Of a stretch of 40,533 bases of DNA, positions 21,089-32,870 are shown in pieces; position 1 is the stretch's first letter, and every line of letters begins with the position of its first letter. The DNA lies in NCBI GenBank assembly GCA_030141605.1, contig JAQGDQ010000061.1, positions 265,001 through 305,533 on the forward strand, in the 5' to 3' direction. The notes beneath the pieces were generated by a model, which was not told the DNA's origin, made no database searches, and worked only from the letters and a program-made list of their open reading frames with translations. A program made the position numbers and the translations under genes. This DNA is from Tubiluchus corallicola. Lineage: Eukaryota > Priapulida > Priapulimorpha > Priapulimorphida > Tubiluchidae.

Positions 21089-21728
21089 TTGTGTTGTTTA
21101 TCTGTATAATTCGGTATTGTTTGATTCTATTTGTTGTAAATGCTGAATACTTCATTTACAGAGGACAGTATCACCATTAATTATTATTATAATGGATAAT
21201 TTTATGTTAAAAATTTTCTTTGATTAGTGCGATCATTTTTAAAATGAAGCCGTTTTTAAATTGCCGAGAACAATACAAAATCTTTTTTGTCGATTTTGTC
21301 AGTTCTTTTTTGTTGCCAAATTAGTCATGAACGTCATTTTTTATTCTGTAATAACTCACTTATTTTTTGCAATTCAGTGTAGGGTACACTAGACTCTGTG
21401 AAAATCTTATAATTGGTTAAACTTTTACATATTTTTGCTGATCCTATTAAGAAGTGCTTTTGATTTTCTCGGATTAAGTCTGTATTGCTTTTAGTCAGTA
21501 AAAATCACTTTTGTTCCCTACTTTTCAAAGGGTCGTAATACAAGTTTGACTTATTATTTTGCTCTATACAGGCTGCATTTGCTTTGTTTTTGTTTAAATT
21601 CACAGCTTTTTGAGGTGCCTGCAGAGAAACACAGTCAACTGCTTTTTCTCACAGATGCACTGCTTAATAAAACAAGACAGAATGAATTCAGATAGAAACC
21701 TGGAGGCACAACTCAGATACCATGTTAG

Positions 21729-21825
21729 ATGTCCAGTGTCCTTGACCTTGGGTAGGGTCAGTGTTCACCACACCGATTTCAAGGACGCCACTCCAGATGT
21801 TTGCCATGCGAGTTTCGTATGTGTA
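21729..21825 (+). repeat. Dispersed repeat family, copy 1
   Basis: The copy begins gatgtccagtgtccttgacc and continues through gttcaccacaccgatttcaa. It aligns by eye to the reverse complement of 27471-27575 and more distantly to 22125-22250. Confidence 0.6.
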
Positions 21826-22124
21826 ACTCTCTGTATTGTGAGTTAATTTGGATTAAAAGTGGCTGCCAAATTCCGGCTCCTGTCGTGCCATTAATAATCA
21901 CAGTTTTACCAATGTCTGAGCCCTTACCCCAGCTGTTTTCTCTGCAAACTTCGTAAATCCGCTTACTATAGTTCAGAGTAAATTCGCGTTTTCCCTTTTG
22001 GCTCTTATCTTGGGCCCTTAAAAATTATCAGGTTGTAAGAGCCCAGATACACACCTTCCCCCACATTACCTAAATACTATTGAAAAATTGAATTTATCTC
22101 AAAAGTCCCAATCGAAAACAGACC

Positions 22125-22250
22125 GATGTCCAGTGCCCTTGACTCTTTGACTGTTTATCGCAATATTTTCGAGAACCCTGCCCCAGGTGTCTGCCCCTGT
22201 AAGATTCGTGACTTGTAAGATTCGTGACATTAGCTTTCTGCGTTTGTGTG
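22125..22250 (+). repeat. Dispersed repeat family, copy 2
   Basis: The copy begins gatgtccagtgcccttgact and ends with cttgtaagattcgtgacatt followed by agctttctgcgtttgtg. This matches copy 3 (cttgtaagtttcatgacgtt, agccctctgggtttgcg). It contains an internal tandem duplication of tgtaagattcgtgact. Confidence 0.6.
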
Positions 22251-22469
22251 TTAAAAGAATTAAAAAGTAGAAAACTGCATGCCAAACGTGACGATGAATC
22301 AGCGTTTGGGTTCTCTTAAATCCGCGGAGCTGTCGCTCAGGGAAAAACTCGGACATTTTTATCTGAAATTGCCAGTTATCATCACAAAAATTTCACCGAC
22401 TTTTTATTGAAATCCATCCTCAATTTTTTGAGATACCTGGTACCACATGGAAAATACCAGACTTAGTAT

Positions 22470-22675
22470 GTATAGTTTCATAGTTGCCCGGGATAATAGT
22501 ACATATAACGAAAACAACCTACTACAACGGGGTAAAGTTATGGAACGTATTACCCGAGGAGATTAACCTATCAGACGCAAAATGAGATGCAAATCTAATC
22601 TGAAAACATGTTTCTATATGATTCAAATCCAGTCTGAAGAATATTTTCTGATAGGTTAATCTCTTCAGGATGTAT
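22470..22675 (+). pseudogene. Degraded LINE reverse-transcriptase C-terminal fragment, with an inverted partial copy
   Basis: At about 22515-22577 the + strand reads YNGVKLWNVLPEEINLSDA. This matches the WNxLPEEI motif at the C-terminus of CR1/L2/Jockey-type LINE ORF2 proteins. A frameshift away, KSNLKTCFY (about 22590-22616) matches the usual downstream FKxxLKTxLF motif. Upstream, ARDNSTYNENN is in another frame. The element is thus broken by at least two frameshifts and is 5'-truncated. A 17-bp perfect inverted repeat (22559-22575 and 22647-22663) suggests that a second, inverted piece of the same region follows it. Confidence 0.7.
22559..22663. repeat. 17-bp perfect inverted repeat within LINE remnant
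   Basis: gagattaacctatcaga at 22559-22575 is exactly reverse-complementary to 22647-22663, with a 71-bp spacer. Confidence 0.9.
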
Positions 22676-24356
22676 CTATTACTATTAAAATCTTTAGTCT
22701 ATCTATCCTAGTCAAATTTCGTAACAAGTGAATATTTCAAATATATAAACAATAAACACACTTGTTCATATAAAGAATAAATAAGCAAACATATAAATCC
22801 GTTGAAAGCACGCCTCTCCTCTAACCTCTTTACCATTTCTTGGCGGAGATAGCATCGCAATAATTTTAATTACATTTGATCTGACAAGGATAGTATATTA
22901 CTTGTCCTTACACCGCAGTGTGGTGTGTATCGTTTGAGATGGTGTTTTTATGAAACTTGTGATTTGACCTAGTCGTTCATATATGGCTCATAAATCAAGC
23001 GAAAATGCCCGTTTTCGCTAGAACTTGTCATATGTGCAACCAATCAATAACAATTATGGCGTCATAATGACGTCACTAAGCCATAATAGGTAGAAATGTA
23101 AATTTTATTTCAGAAAAATGATTAAAGATCTATACTGTATAATCTAGCCAAATCTCTTTGCCACTATATCAACTATTTAAAGCGCTGTTCGCAAGAAGCA
23201 AAAGTTTCTTAAAGATAAAAATTCATTTAAAAAGTCATTAAACAAAATTCATTGTTTCCATTTATAATATTGTTTTGATTGCACTTTTATGCTTCACTGT
23301 ATACAGAAAAGAAGCTCCATACCGGAAACTGATAAGATCAACGATAGAAAACTAGGTCTCAGTATAAAGAATACAACTTGAAAGTATTTTTGTTATTGAG
23401 GGCAGAGAAAACTGTTTTTGCTCACTTAATTCTAGCCCACGCCAGTTGTGATGACAATAGTTTTTTGACAGACTGACAGTGTGGAAGCTAGAGAAACGGA
23501 CGAGAGAGATGGATGAAAAACGGTTTACGGAAAAAAATGATAAGAAAAACAAACAAAGAGAACAAAAAAAACGGGGATTAACAACTAAACGAACGGAGGA
23601 AAAAATGCTTCGTCATTTCCCTGAACTAGACCTTTAGATCGATCGTTCACTCACCTAGTGCTTACAGATTTAATGTAAGCATCCTCTATCGTGGCATTCC
23701 GAACATTTTAGGAATGTTCGCATTACTCAATCTTTCATATATCAAGTTACTGTGTAGGAGTAGATAGAGAGTAACCCTTGCTTTTAATGTCTTGCCTGTG
23801 TGCATAATTCTGCATCTTTTCCTCGGCCTATATTTAGCTGTATGGCCTAGTAACTGTGTCCGCTGGATGACGCAAAGATCAACGCAGTGCGGGTTAGAAC
23901 CTTTTTATTTGGCCTTACCTTGGTCTTTGGGACCTCTGCACCAGGTGGTCATTTTGTTACGGCACCTTTCTTGCGGTAATATGACGCCCTTTGATCTTGA
24001 TCTTTTCCCTGGACACGATTGTTGCAGCACATTCCTGAGTAATGTTAACGTTAAACCTTGGTTTAACTATATGCTTTTTGCGTACCCCAGGGGAGCTTTG
24101 TGATGCCAAAGAGGTAGGTCATTTATAATGTAAATTTTCTGCTTTGCACAGCATGATAATAGCACTTTTTAACAATACCCACTTAGCGCTCAAAAATAAG
24201 CGGTAAAAAGCTTGTGCCGCGAGCAATAGAAAATATACATACTATTGCATATATATATGATCATTATGATGATACGAACTAGGTAGGTTATGTGACGTAA
24301 CACATACGATCAATGACAATAAATTTAATACTCATAGGTAGACATACGCTTTCCCG

Positions 24357-24640
<284 letters not shown>

Positions 24641-25302
24641 CAGCCGTTGTTAACTTGTCAATTGAACGTTGGCTTCTGTTTTGTATGAAGTCGATGTTTA
24701 TTCCATTTATTCCACTCGACTCCTTTGACTTTTGGCGTTTTCAGCAGGTTTCGGACGTTTATTTTCCAGTTGAAATTTGTCTTCAATTTTCCCTTAAATA
24801 ATGGTTTCTTTTTCGTCTGACTGAAATTCTGGCCGAATACTGGCTCTTTTGATTGTTTCATTTTTTATTGACCTTTGGTTTTGCTCTTCGTTGGAAACAT
24901 TTTGCCCAGGAATCCGAAGGTTTAGTTAATCAGTTAACGCGAGTTTTTATCGGGTACCTAAACAGTTTTTGCAAATGTCGACAGAAAATGTCTCCTACAG
25001 ATACTTGACGTCGGTAAAATCCAGAAATAGCAGTTACGGCACTCACTCTTTCACTACCAACAGGCTTCCAGGGGCTTTGCACACGTCATAGTGACGTAAT
25101 CGTTCTATTCTCAACACAGAATCGTTGTGCTGCGCAGTCTGCACCTGGTGTGACTGAATAAGCATCGTACACATACTTTGAATCCGTGCAAGTAAGTATT
25201 ACGACTATTACATCAGAGTATTTTAACGACCTACACTGGCAGGAAGAATGCTAACCCCTTTACACAGTAAATAATAAATAATTATTAGTCAATTTCACTA
25301 AA

Positions 25303-25340
25303 TAGGTGAAATAAATAAATAAATAAATTGATAAATAAAA
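25303..25340. repeat. (AAAT)n microsatellite
   Basis: Repeated aaataaataaataaa motif near 25309-25328, with an imperfect extension on the right. Confidence 0.85.
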
Positions 25341-25353
25341 TTGAAATGAATTG

Positions 25354-25392
25354 AACACTAAACACCTGAGTGATTTGTCAGTGTTTAGTGTT
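25354..25392. other. Perfect 12-bp stem hairpin
   Basis: aacactaaacac at 25354-25365 and gtgtttagtgtt at 25381-25392 are exact reverse complements around a 15-base loop. No T run follows it, and the element is not assigned to any known class. Confidence 0.85.
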
Positions 25393-26459
25393 GGCTTACA
25401 TTATTGTAAAGCCAAACGTCGTGCCACGTTCTCATTTAGGCTTCAAGCCGGAAATTCCAAAGCATACAAACTTACTTGCGAGCTAACAAGTTAAAACAGC
25501 TTACAAAATAATCAGATGGAATGCTAGCACAGTTCCAAGAATTTGCCTCTTTTTACATATTGCACCAAGATACCACTTAATGTCGATTAATCATGAATCT
25601 GATAGGCGACGATCAAAAACACCCTGTATGTGAAATTGACCGGATAAATGAATTAAAATTCAAAGCCCACCCAGTTCTAGGCTGTTCTGTTGGTGATTAA
25701 ATTACAGTTGTTGTTTTACAAAATGTAAAACAATTCTTGTTGACCCTGTTGTAAACTTCCTCTCTGTAGAACTGCCACTAATTTGTGTTTCTAAAATAAA
25801 ACCCGTCCGATCTATTTTCCGAACAAGAATTACTAGGGCACGAAAATAAACTAAACTTAGTGAATGACTCGCATGCCTCGGAATTGGAAACACTGAGTAA
25901 TTAACTATAACCTGTTTGAGCGATTGATGGCACGTGTAAGCGTAGAGTGCTTCCGGTCACAAAAACATCATTTCAGCAAAATCTGAGAAGCACGAGAATG
26001 TGACGAATGTTGAAAGAATAAGCAATGCTAAGAGGGAGCAAAAATACCAGAGGTATTTGAAGGATGAACTCTGAAAATGCATCTTCTTTGTTGATAGTTT
26101 CGTGCGGGAGCCGTGTCGATGGAAAGCCTAAATTACTCAACATACGTTTTGCGGGCGGACACAGTGGATTAAAAAAGTTATTTCAATGTTTCTTTTCCAA
26201 GGTTTTTTATCAGACGGTCCAGCTTAATTTAGTTTTCTTGAGTGAAATGCGTTTTCTGAACTTTAATGCTAGTGTGTTCCTATTACACGATTACAAGCTG
26301 CTGACGTCTCAAAGCGTAATCTTGTTATAAGAACACTGTTGAAAATTAAGGGGATGCCATGCATGTACGGGGATGTCAAGTTGGAATGCTTGGAAGTTAA
26401 AAAGACAGGCAAGAGCCCGAGAAACAGAGCGTTAATTGACAAGTATCAGCAGTACAAAT

Positions 26460-26830
26460 ATAAATTAGATAAGACAGGACAAGGAACTAGCAAACTAACA
26501 AACTACTAAACAGACAGGCGGACAGACAGATAGGCAAGCAAGCTTAGAGGTACGCACGCAAACGACAAGCAAGCAAACACCAGGTAAAAAGCGAGTGAGC
26601 AAATTCACGTCACTCCTATACATTACTGTTAGTAAACTAAAATGTTAATGTGCCAGCATTAATAAATCAGTAAAAAAGCATTGAAGTTAGTAATCAAGCG
26701 ACCAAAAAAGCTAAGTAATAAAAAAAGAAAAATATAAAAAAAACGAGAATAGAAGTAAAAACTGACCTTCCACCAGGCAAGCAAGTTAGCAAACTACAAA
26801 ACTTTGTAAGAAAAATCTAAGCAAAAAAAC
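26460..26830. repeat. Degenerate A-rich (ACAG/CAAG/GCAA) low-complexity tract
   Basis: The + strand is strongly A/G/C-rich and T-poor, with loose tetranucleotide repetition (cagacaggcggacagacaga, caagcaagc, caagcaaac). It has no coding character. Confidence 0.6.
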
Positions 26831-26929
26831 AGAAATGTACCATAACGACAAACTGTATTATAGGTATGCTGCCAAAACTATAAAAACACTAAAAACTAAA
26901 AAAATAAATCAAATAAAAAACGAGTTCTT

Positions 26930-27122
26930 GTTGTTATTGCTGAGTTGTTGTTTATGCCTTTCTGTTGTTGGTGGTGTCGTCGTCGCCATAATCATTTTTG
27001 CTGTTGCTGTTGTTTTATTTGTTATTGTTGTTGTTGTTGTTGTTGTTATTGTCGTTGTAGTTGCCGTTGTCGTCGTCGTCGTTGTTGTTGTTGTTGTTGT
27101 CGTCGTCGTTGTTGTTGTTACT
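26930..27122. repeat. (TTG/TCG)n trinucleotide repeat
   Basis: Runs of ttg and gtc triplets produce artefactual poly-Val and poly-Cys reading frames. It begins directly after the A-rich tract, so strand composition flips sharply here. Confidence 0.92.
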
Positions 27123-27470
27123 ATTTCTGTAACTTATGTAAAACTTTTGCATTTTTTACAGCCATTATTTTACTGTAGATTATCGTCTACGTTTTTAGTT
27201 ATCGTTCCAAACTATAACTTTATCGCTGGCCTGGAGCTGGGAGTCAAGAAAGAAATGCTTGAGCGCTGAAAGAGTTACAAGCCATTGAGTCGCATAGAAA
27301 AAACCGTTCTTGACCTACATAAGACCCTATCATTAGCACAGCGTGCATGAGCTTTGCTCGTGCTCATTTTTTAAGGCATAAAGCTTCGCGGATCTAGGAG
27401 TATACAATCGCTGATTTCTTTCCTTTCATTATGTTAGACATCCGTATTTACACTTTTTAATTCATGTCAA

Positions 27471-27575
27471 CTCGCAAACCCAGAGGGCTAACGTCATGAA
27501 ACTTACAAGGTAGGAGCCTTGAAAGTGGTGTGGTGAACGGTAACATCGGTCAAAGGGTAAAGGACACCGGGCATC
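27471..27575 (-). repeat. Dispersed repeat family, copy 3 (inverted)
   Basis: On the minus strand it reads gatgcccggtgtcctttacc, then gttcaccacaccactttcaa, and ends near agccctctgggtttgcgag. The first part matches copy 1 and the last part copy 2, so it is the most complete member. Confidence 0.6.
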
Positions 27576-28576
27576 AACTCCTCCTAGGGTTTTGAACCAC
27601 ACTCACCTAGGCATACCCAAATGTAAACACGGTTACGGCTTTGCGCTCGTAAATTTGGATCTGAGTTCATTCAGTGTTGCTTGAATAACATTCACTGTTT
27701 TCGCATTGATTGTTTTACAAAATACATCTCACTGCTTTTAATTATAAAAAGTGAATTCAATATAATATGCAGTAAGATCGACGGCTTTTAAAAACGAAAT
27801 TTGTGTTGCATTTTTGTGTAGAAAATTCCGAAAGATTTCGCGAATTAAAAATCCTATTATTAATAATATAATATGACAATATTCCCGAATTATTATAAAT
27901 AAAATAATGTGTGTAAATCTGATAGCGGCCCTTCCGGCAATATGTTCATCTATGTTTGGAAGACTCTGCTAGGAAGACTTCAAACATTTGGTGTTTAACG
28001 CCACCAAGTTTGCGGTTAAAAGTAGTAAACTTTGATAAATGAAAATGGAGACAGAGAATAAAAATATGAATGCAAGTTTGATTATTGGAACTGTTATGAC
28101 TAAATTTACTAGCTATCGAAGCGACCATTGATATAAACCTGGCAAGTAAAACTTGGAAACTGCCAACTGCTTGTTTTAATAAATGAAATTTCGCTGACAT
28201 TATATATGCAAAATTATCATTGTATATAGATTATCTCATAATTATCATTGTACAAACATAATTGTGACAGTACATTTGCTATAGTTGTAGCTATTGCTCA
28301 TATAATTATAATGGCTTTATTTGCATTTATAACTATGTGAATTGTACTTATGACGTTAAACCTATTCTCCTGACTTGTCTATCTTGTTTATAGAATGTTG
28401 GGAACACACAGAACGAGTATTGAACCGACAGTTTTATATCCTTTTACTGAACAGACTCGGTATTGCTCTACTTTAGTCGTTTATTTCTTTCGCCACAAAA
28501 TATGTTTTCTGAGATCTGGCTAATTACATAACAATAATACTAGTTTTCTGGGGGTTGTGAAAATTTGCAGCCTGAT

Positions 28577-28621
28577 GGTATCATTAATGCCCGACTTGAA
28601 GCCGAGGGCTTTAATGATGCC
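28577..28621. other. Imperfect hairpin (16-bp arms)
   Basis: ggtatcattaatgccc (28577-28592) pairs with gggctttaatgatgcc (28606-28621) at 14 of 16 positions around a 13-base loop. A further 8-bp inverted repeat (tcactaa/ttagtga region, about 28719-28741) and repeated gttgctattgacga text follow up to about 28790. The cluster may be a non-autonomous mobile element. Confidence 0.6.
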
Positions 28622-29025
28622 AGAGTCCTTCAAGTGAAAGGCCGAGGAATGTAAATGATGACGCAGCTTGCCATTGTTTTTTTTCAGTAGAGTTCTATTG
28701 TTGCTATTGACGATGGGCTATTATTGGTCACTAATGTCCGTTGTTAGTGACGACAGGCAGTTTTCACGTCCGTTGCTATTGACGACCGATGGTTACAGTC
28801 TTTGAAGCCCTGTCATTCTCATTTAGGGCTGCCATTGTTTAAATAAAGCCCGCGCTCTGAACGTTAATGTGAAGGAATGCCGTTTGTATTAGTTATTAAT
28901 AAACAATTAAATAAATATGACCTTGCATTTTGTTGTTTGTTTTCATATTTACCTTTAAGGTATTTTAAGATGTCTTGTATCCATCATTTTTGCGATAATA
29001 TTGCGATATTATTACTATGATCGTT

Positions 29026-29540
29026 CAGGACCAGCTCTAGGCAATTTGACACCCTAGGTAAAAGTGTTTTACCGTCACTCCTCAACTCCCACGCACGATT
29101 CCCACACCAATCGAATCCTTCTACTGTTCAATGTCCACCAGCTTTTTACCTTTCGTTTCCTGAAGGCTTCGATTTCTTATAAGTTAATGTGCCATAATTA
29201 GGTTAATGTTACTGCAAGAAACTTTTTATTAACGGAAGGATCCTACTTAGCTCTGCTATGCATACAGCACAAATCATAGTAAAAGCAGGGCAATACACTA
29301 GTGTGCCAGTATATTCAGTAGTGTCTGCCTGAAATGACGTAATTGTAGGTAGCTATGTAAAGCAACGGTGTATTTTTAGCTTGAAAATAGTGCTAGAAAC
29401 ATTTTTAATTTAATTAACGTGTTGTGTACTTAAGCAATCACAAACATAACTTGTTATTATAATTATTTACGCCAATTTAGAAACTAAAGATTAATTTTAC
29501 TTCTTTAACCCCCCAAAAATTTGGCGCGCTAGGAATCATT
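29026..29540. mobile_element. Possible hAT-like transposon fragment
   Basis: caggaccagctctaggcaat then ttgacaccctagg (29026-29058) resembles the widely seen hAT terminus that reads CAGGGCCGGCTCTAGC with a following CGCCCTAGG. A similar aatttggcgcgctagg stretch recurs in direct orientation at about 29518-29533. Matching terminal inverted repeats were not found. Confidence 0.3.
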
Positions 29541-30540
29541 TAGATAATGAGGAATAATGCATCAGAGGCGAGCTCAAATCCTCAGATCTGCTTCAGATAG
29601 ACATAATTTCTAAAATGATTTACATAAATAGCCAGCTATTTAATTTGGCACCTCCTCTGTAGTTCCTGTTTGTAAAGAGTGTTGTTGACCTGCATGTGAA
29701 CTAACAGAATTTTTAATGGACTGCAGATTTTTTTGATTTCCATCGCAATAACTAGGTCAGAATTTTCTCTAAAATAATACTGTTTTGAAAGCTGAAAGTA
29801 TGCGTTAATGGAGTCAGTAGGTGCATGTTATGTGCGCAATTTCAAACTGTTGAAACACTGAACTACGTGTGTAGGTAAGCTCTGTCTCATAAGTAAGCAT
29901 GTAAGCACATTTTAATCAACCACTTTCGTCGAATTTGTAATGGAATTTTTCAGTCGACTATTTTTGTTGCCATTTCTATCCCAGTTGTCATACATCTGCA
30001 ATCTGCAATTTTGAACCCTTTATCGGGTAGTCACAAACGTTGTAATTTTTCTAGGCATTTATCTTTTTGCTCGAGCTTTTCATCCCCTGTCATCCAGCAC
30101 ACCAATGGCTTAAAAACGATTTTTTTGTCGAAAAAACTGTGAAAAAATAAATGATTAAATCGGAATAAATACAATTGGATGCATGGATCACATTTATTTC
30201 AATTTGAATTTTTATACATAGCTCTTAAAATAAGAGTACCCTTCAATCAATTATTTTAATAGATTTGGCATCCAAATCAGTAGAGACGCGATTACATTAC
30301 AAGATCTGTCGTAAAATTGAATCGCGCTTTCACATCAATTAAATTATCGAGTAGCAATGTTTCCGCTTTAGCGCGCACACCCAAATTGAATTTCAACAAA
30401 GTAGGATGCTAGTTTTTCTTTAAAATGAAGTTGAAAACAGATTGACATATTGTTTGACAGGTAGTTAAATAGCACAACGATTATTATGACAGCTAATTTG
30501 GACTGCTTAGAGTCATTAGGTGTGTATGTCAATCACGATC

Positions 30541-30691
30541 GAGGCCGCGCGCGTTGATAAAACTTTACCACTTAGCACAGCTGATCGGGGCAACCCTGGA
30601 ACAAATGCGCACAGACGCAGTTCACCAAAACGTTCCAGTCATGTAAGCTGTGTAACCCTTTCGTCACTACATTGAGTACTTTCAGTGCACT
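30541..30691 (+). promoter_or_regulatory. Putative promoter/5'UTR of the myostatin/GDF11-like gene
   Basis: This holds a gttgataaaact AT-rich element at about 30553, a CAGCTG E-box at 30578-30583, and a locally CpG-rich cgcgcgcg stretch. The order is compatible with a promoter about 100 bp upstream of the start codon. No transcription start can be proven from sequence. Confidence 0.25.
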
Positions 30692-31265
30692 ATGGACCCT
30701 TTAATTGTTGTGCTCATCGTGTCCACGCTGTGTACGGTTGTGCAAGCTTCACCCAAACAGCTTAACATCACTGTAAAAACGGGTATCGACGATGGTGCAG
30801 TTTACCCGAATAATGACGTCTTCACTTCGGGTTCTAGTGATTCATCTTACGGTGATAGCACTATTAACAAACAGAATCCCGCAACAGACTTATTAGACAC
30901 AGACGAGTACTACTGGAAGCCGCAGTTGTCTGAATACAATAGTGCTGAGAATAGTAGATCTAGCAATTGTACATCGTGTACAACAAATTTAGAAATGGTT
31001 AAGAAACTGCGTCTAGAAGCGATTAAGGTGCAAATTCTTAGTAAATTGGGTCTACGGCACCCACCTAACATTAGCAAAGAGACGATGAAGCGAAAGCTTG
31101 AAGAAGTATTACCGTCATTAAATCACTTGATGCATGATCAGACAGATGGATATGTCTCGGATGAGCCAGACAACGATTATTACTACCACAGCGAGTATTA
31201 CAGTGACGATAATGAAGATTTCAAAATTCAGCCTAAACGCCTGTTTGCTCAAGCAAAAGCAAAAG
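30692..31265 (+). CDS. MSTN: Exon 1 of a myostatin/GDF11-like TGF-beta ligand precursor (partial gene)
   Basis: This encodes the N-terminus of a secreted growth-factor precursor, 191 codons plus one base. The start ATG has A at -3 and G at +4. Residues 1-19 (MDPLIVVLIVSTLCTVVQA) form a signal peptide with cleavage expected before SPKQ. The prodomain has sequons at N25, N92 and N126, a CTSC pair (C93, C96), and LRLEAIKVQILSKLGL (106-121) followed by PPNIS. These match the CNAC and RIEAIKIQILSKLRL-x-PNISK latency region of myostatin/GDF11. An acidic, Tyr-rich stretch (154-176) follows, in the place of SLEDDDYH. The exon ends AAAAG|GTAGTA in phase 1, the same phase as vertebrate MSTN exon 1. The rest of the prodomain, the RxxR site and the cysteine knot are not in the window. 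Reading past the donor stops at 31309. The symbol denotes the GDF8/11 family, not a specific ortholog. Confidence 0.85.
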
Positions 31266-32458
31266 GTAGTATTCATTTATTTATTATTTCAAATAGACTA
31301 CAAAGTTAGTTAAATTCAGTTTAATTGAAAACAAAATATAATTGTTATACAAATAACACTAACGGTGGTTGTATACACTATACATATATACATATGCTGT
31401 ACTATGTAGGCATAAATAGTATTTATACAATCGCAATGAACTTTAATTTAATTAAAATATGAACAAATTAATTAAAAATGATTAATGATTAATGAAGTTT
31501 AATAACGCATTGAGGCAACGTAAAACGTTACAAATCTCTTGGTCCTGGCACATTCGCTTTTTTATGACAGTTCATAGCTTAACTTTTCATGAGGCGTATT
31601 TATTATGCATTTCGTCTAAGATCTTGTGTAAATATAAATCTTCAAATATGGATCTTTTTTGAAATGTTATGAAATCTTGAGAATTTCACTACACAGTTTG
31701 CAACTTTAGTAATCTTGTTTTAGTTTTGTCATGCTTACTGTTTTTCAATACTCAAACACGCAAACGTTACTTATATAGCAAAGACATAACTCCTTTTAAA
31801 GATAGACTAGTTCGTGGAAATTTAATAATAACTTTAGTAGATGGCGACACCAAGTGTACTGGCATAGTATAATTCATAATGAAGTGAAATAAATATTGCA
31901 AGTAAGTAGTGTCATCTATTGAAAAGAAAGATAAAACATTATAAGTTAGAGTTTCTTTAAATTACGTGGTCTGTAATTAGTTAAGTCGTGCTATGAAAAA
32001 AATGTACCATTTTAATAGTCGAGGTGCTTGTTTAACGAAAAGTATACCCTTAATTTAGTTTTGTTAGTTTGCATGTAACGTATATGATGAAATCTCGAGT
32101 GTAAGCCTAGTTTAGCCTATAAATTATGATTTTGCTGCTATTGATGTATCTGACCGGTGGAACTAAGTTGTTAAAAAATTACGAGTTTCGATAAAATGAC
32201 ACGACTTTGTCAACGCTAGGCATAACGCATCAGTTCTCGACGTCGAATTACTAGGCCGCTCTGAAATTACGAATTGTAAACTATAAAAGGGGTGCAGAAT
32301 TGTATTTTTTGAAACAAGGCAATCCCATAATCTGTTCATTTTTCATTCTTTTAGCAGATTAAATTGTGACAAATTAAATGCCACCTTGCATTGTAGCGAT
32401 CTATTCGCAAGAACACCTACAATTTTGGTTTTGGTCAGCGTAATGTGTAGTTGTAAGG

Positions 32459-32482
32459 AATCAGCTGTTCGACCAGCTGATT
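32459..32482. promoter_or_regulatory. Palindromic paired E-boxes (CAGCTG x2)
   Basis: aatcagctg (32459-32467) and cagctgatt (32474-32482) form a perfect inverted repeat with a 6-base spacer. It contains two CAGCTG E-boxes centred 12 bp apart. E-boxes are bound by bHLH factors, and regulation here is inference. Confidence 0.35.
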
Positions 32483-32702
32483 TCTCAGGCCAATGCCACT
32501 AATGTGTTCTGGACAAACTCAAGGAATGCGAGAAATGAGGAAAATGCATGTCAGACTCTCTACAGCCGGGGTTTAATTACGAGAAGCGTGCATAGCGCTA
32601 GATCTTAATTAGCCAGGTCACGTTAAACCCAGTAGTATAGTTACTGGTATTTGCTGTTCATTAACAAGCCACTAGTCATCGACACAATGAAGTTCTGGGA
32701 GA

Positions 32703-32778
32703 CTTCCTTTCCTGTTTCTTTTTCTCTTTTTCTCCCTATCTTCTTTTCTCTAGCACACTTTCTCCTTCTCCCCCTTTT

Positions 32779-32844
<66 letters not shown>

Positions 32845-32870
32845 GTCCCCGTCTCTTTGTCTAACATTTG
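32703..32870. repeat. Polypyrimidine tract with (CT)n core
   Basis: The + strand is almost entirely C/T. A pure CT dinucleotide run occupies about 32784-32841, flanked by cttttt/tctccc text. Confidence 0.95.

Larger units (their letters stand above)
20043..21120 (+). other. Probable BRPF 3'UTR
   Basis: This is AT-rich sequence after the stop codon with no coding frame. Candidate poly(A) signals AATAAA lie at 20918-20923 and 21083-21088. The second is followed by a T/G-rich stretch resembling a downstream element, so the mRNA end may be near 20.94 or 21.11 kb. Confidence 0.55.

Noticed and set aside
21610-21846. 78-codon frame as a small gene
   Set aside because: It overlaps the dispersed repeat copy 1 and has no recognisable motif.
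23792-24103. 103-codon frame
   Set aside because: It has no domain or conserved motif, and neither promoter nor splice context supports it.
26835-27269. Poly-Val and poly-Cys frames
   Set aside because: They come from the TTG/TCG trinucleotide repeat. The hydrophobic run is a translation artefact, not a credible membrane protein.
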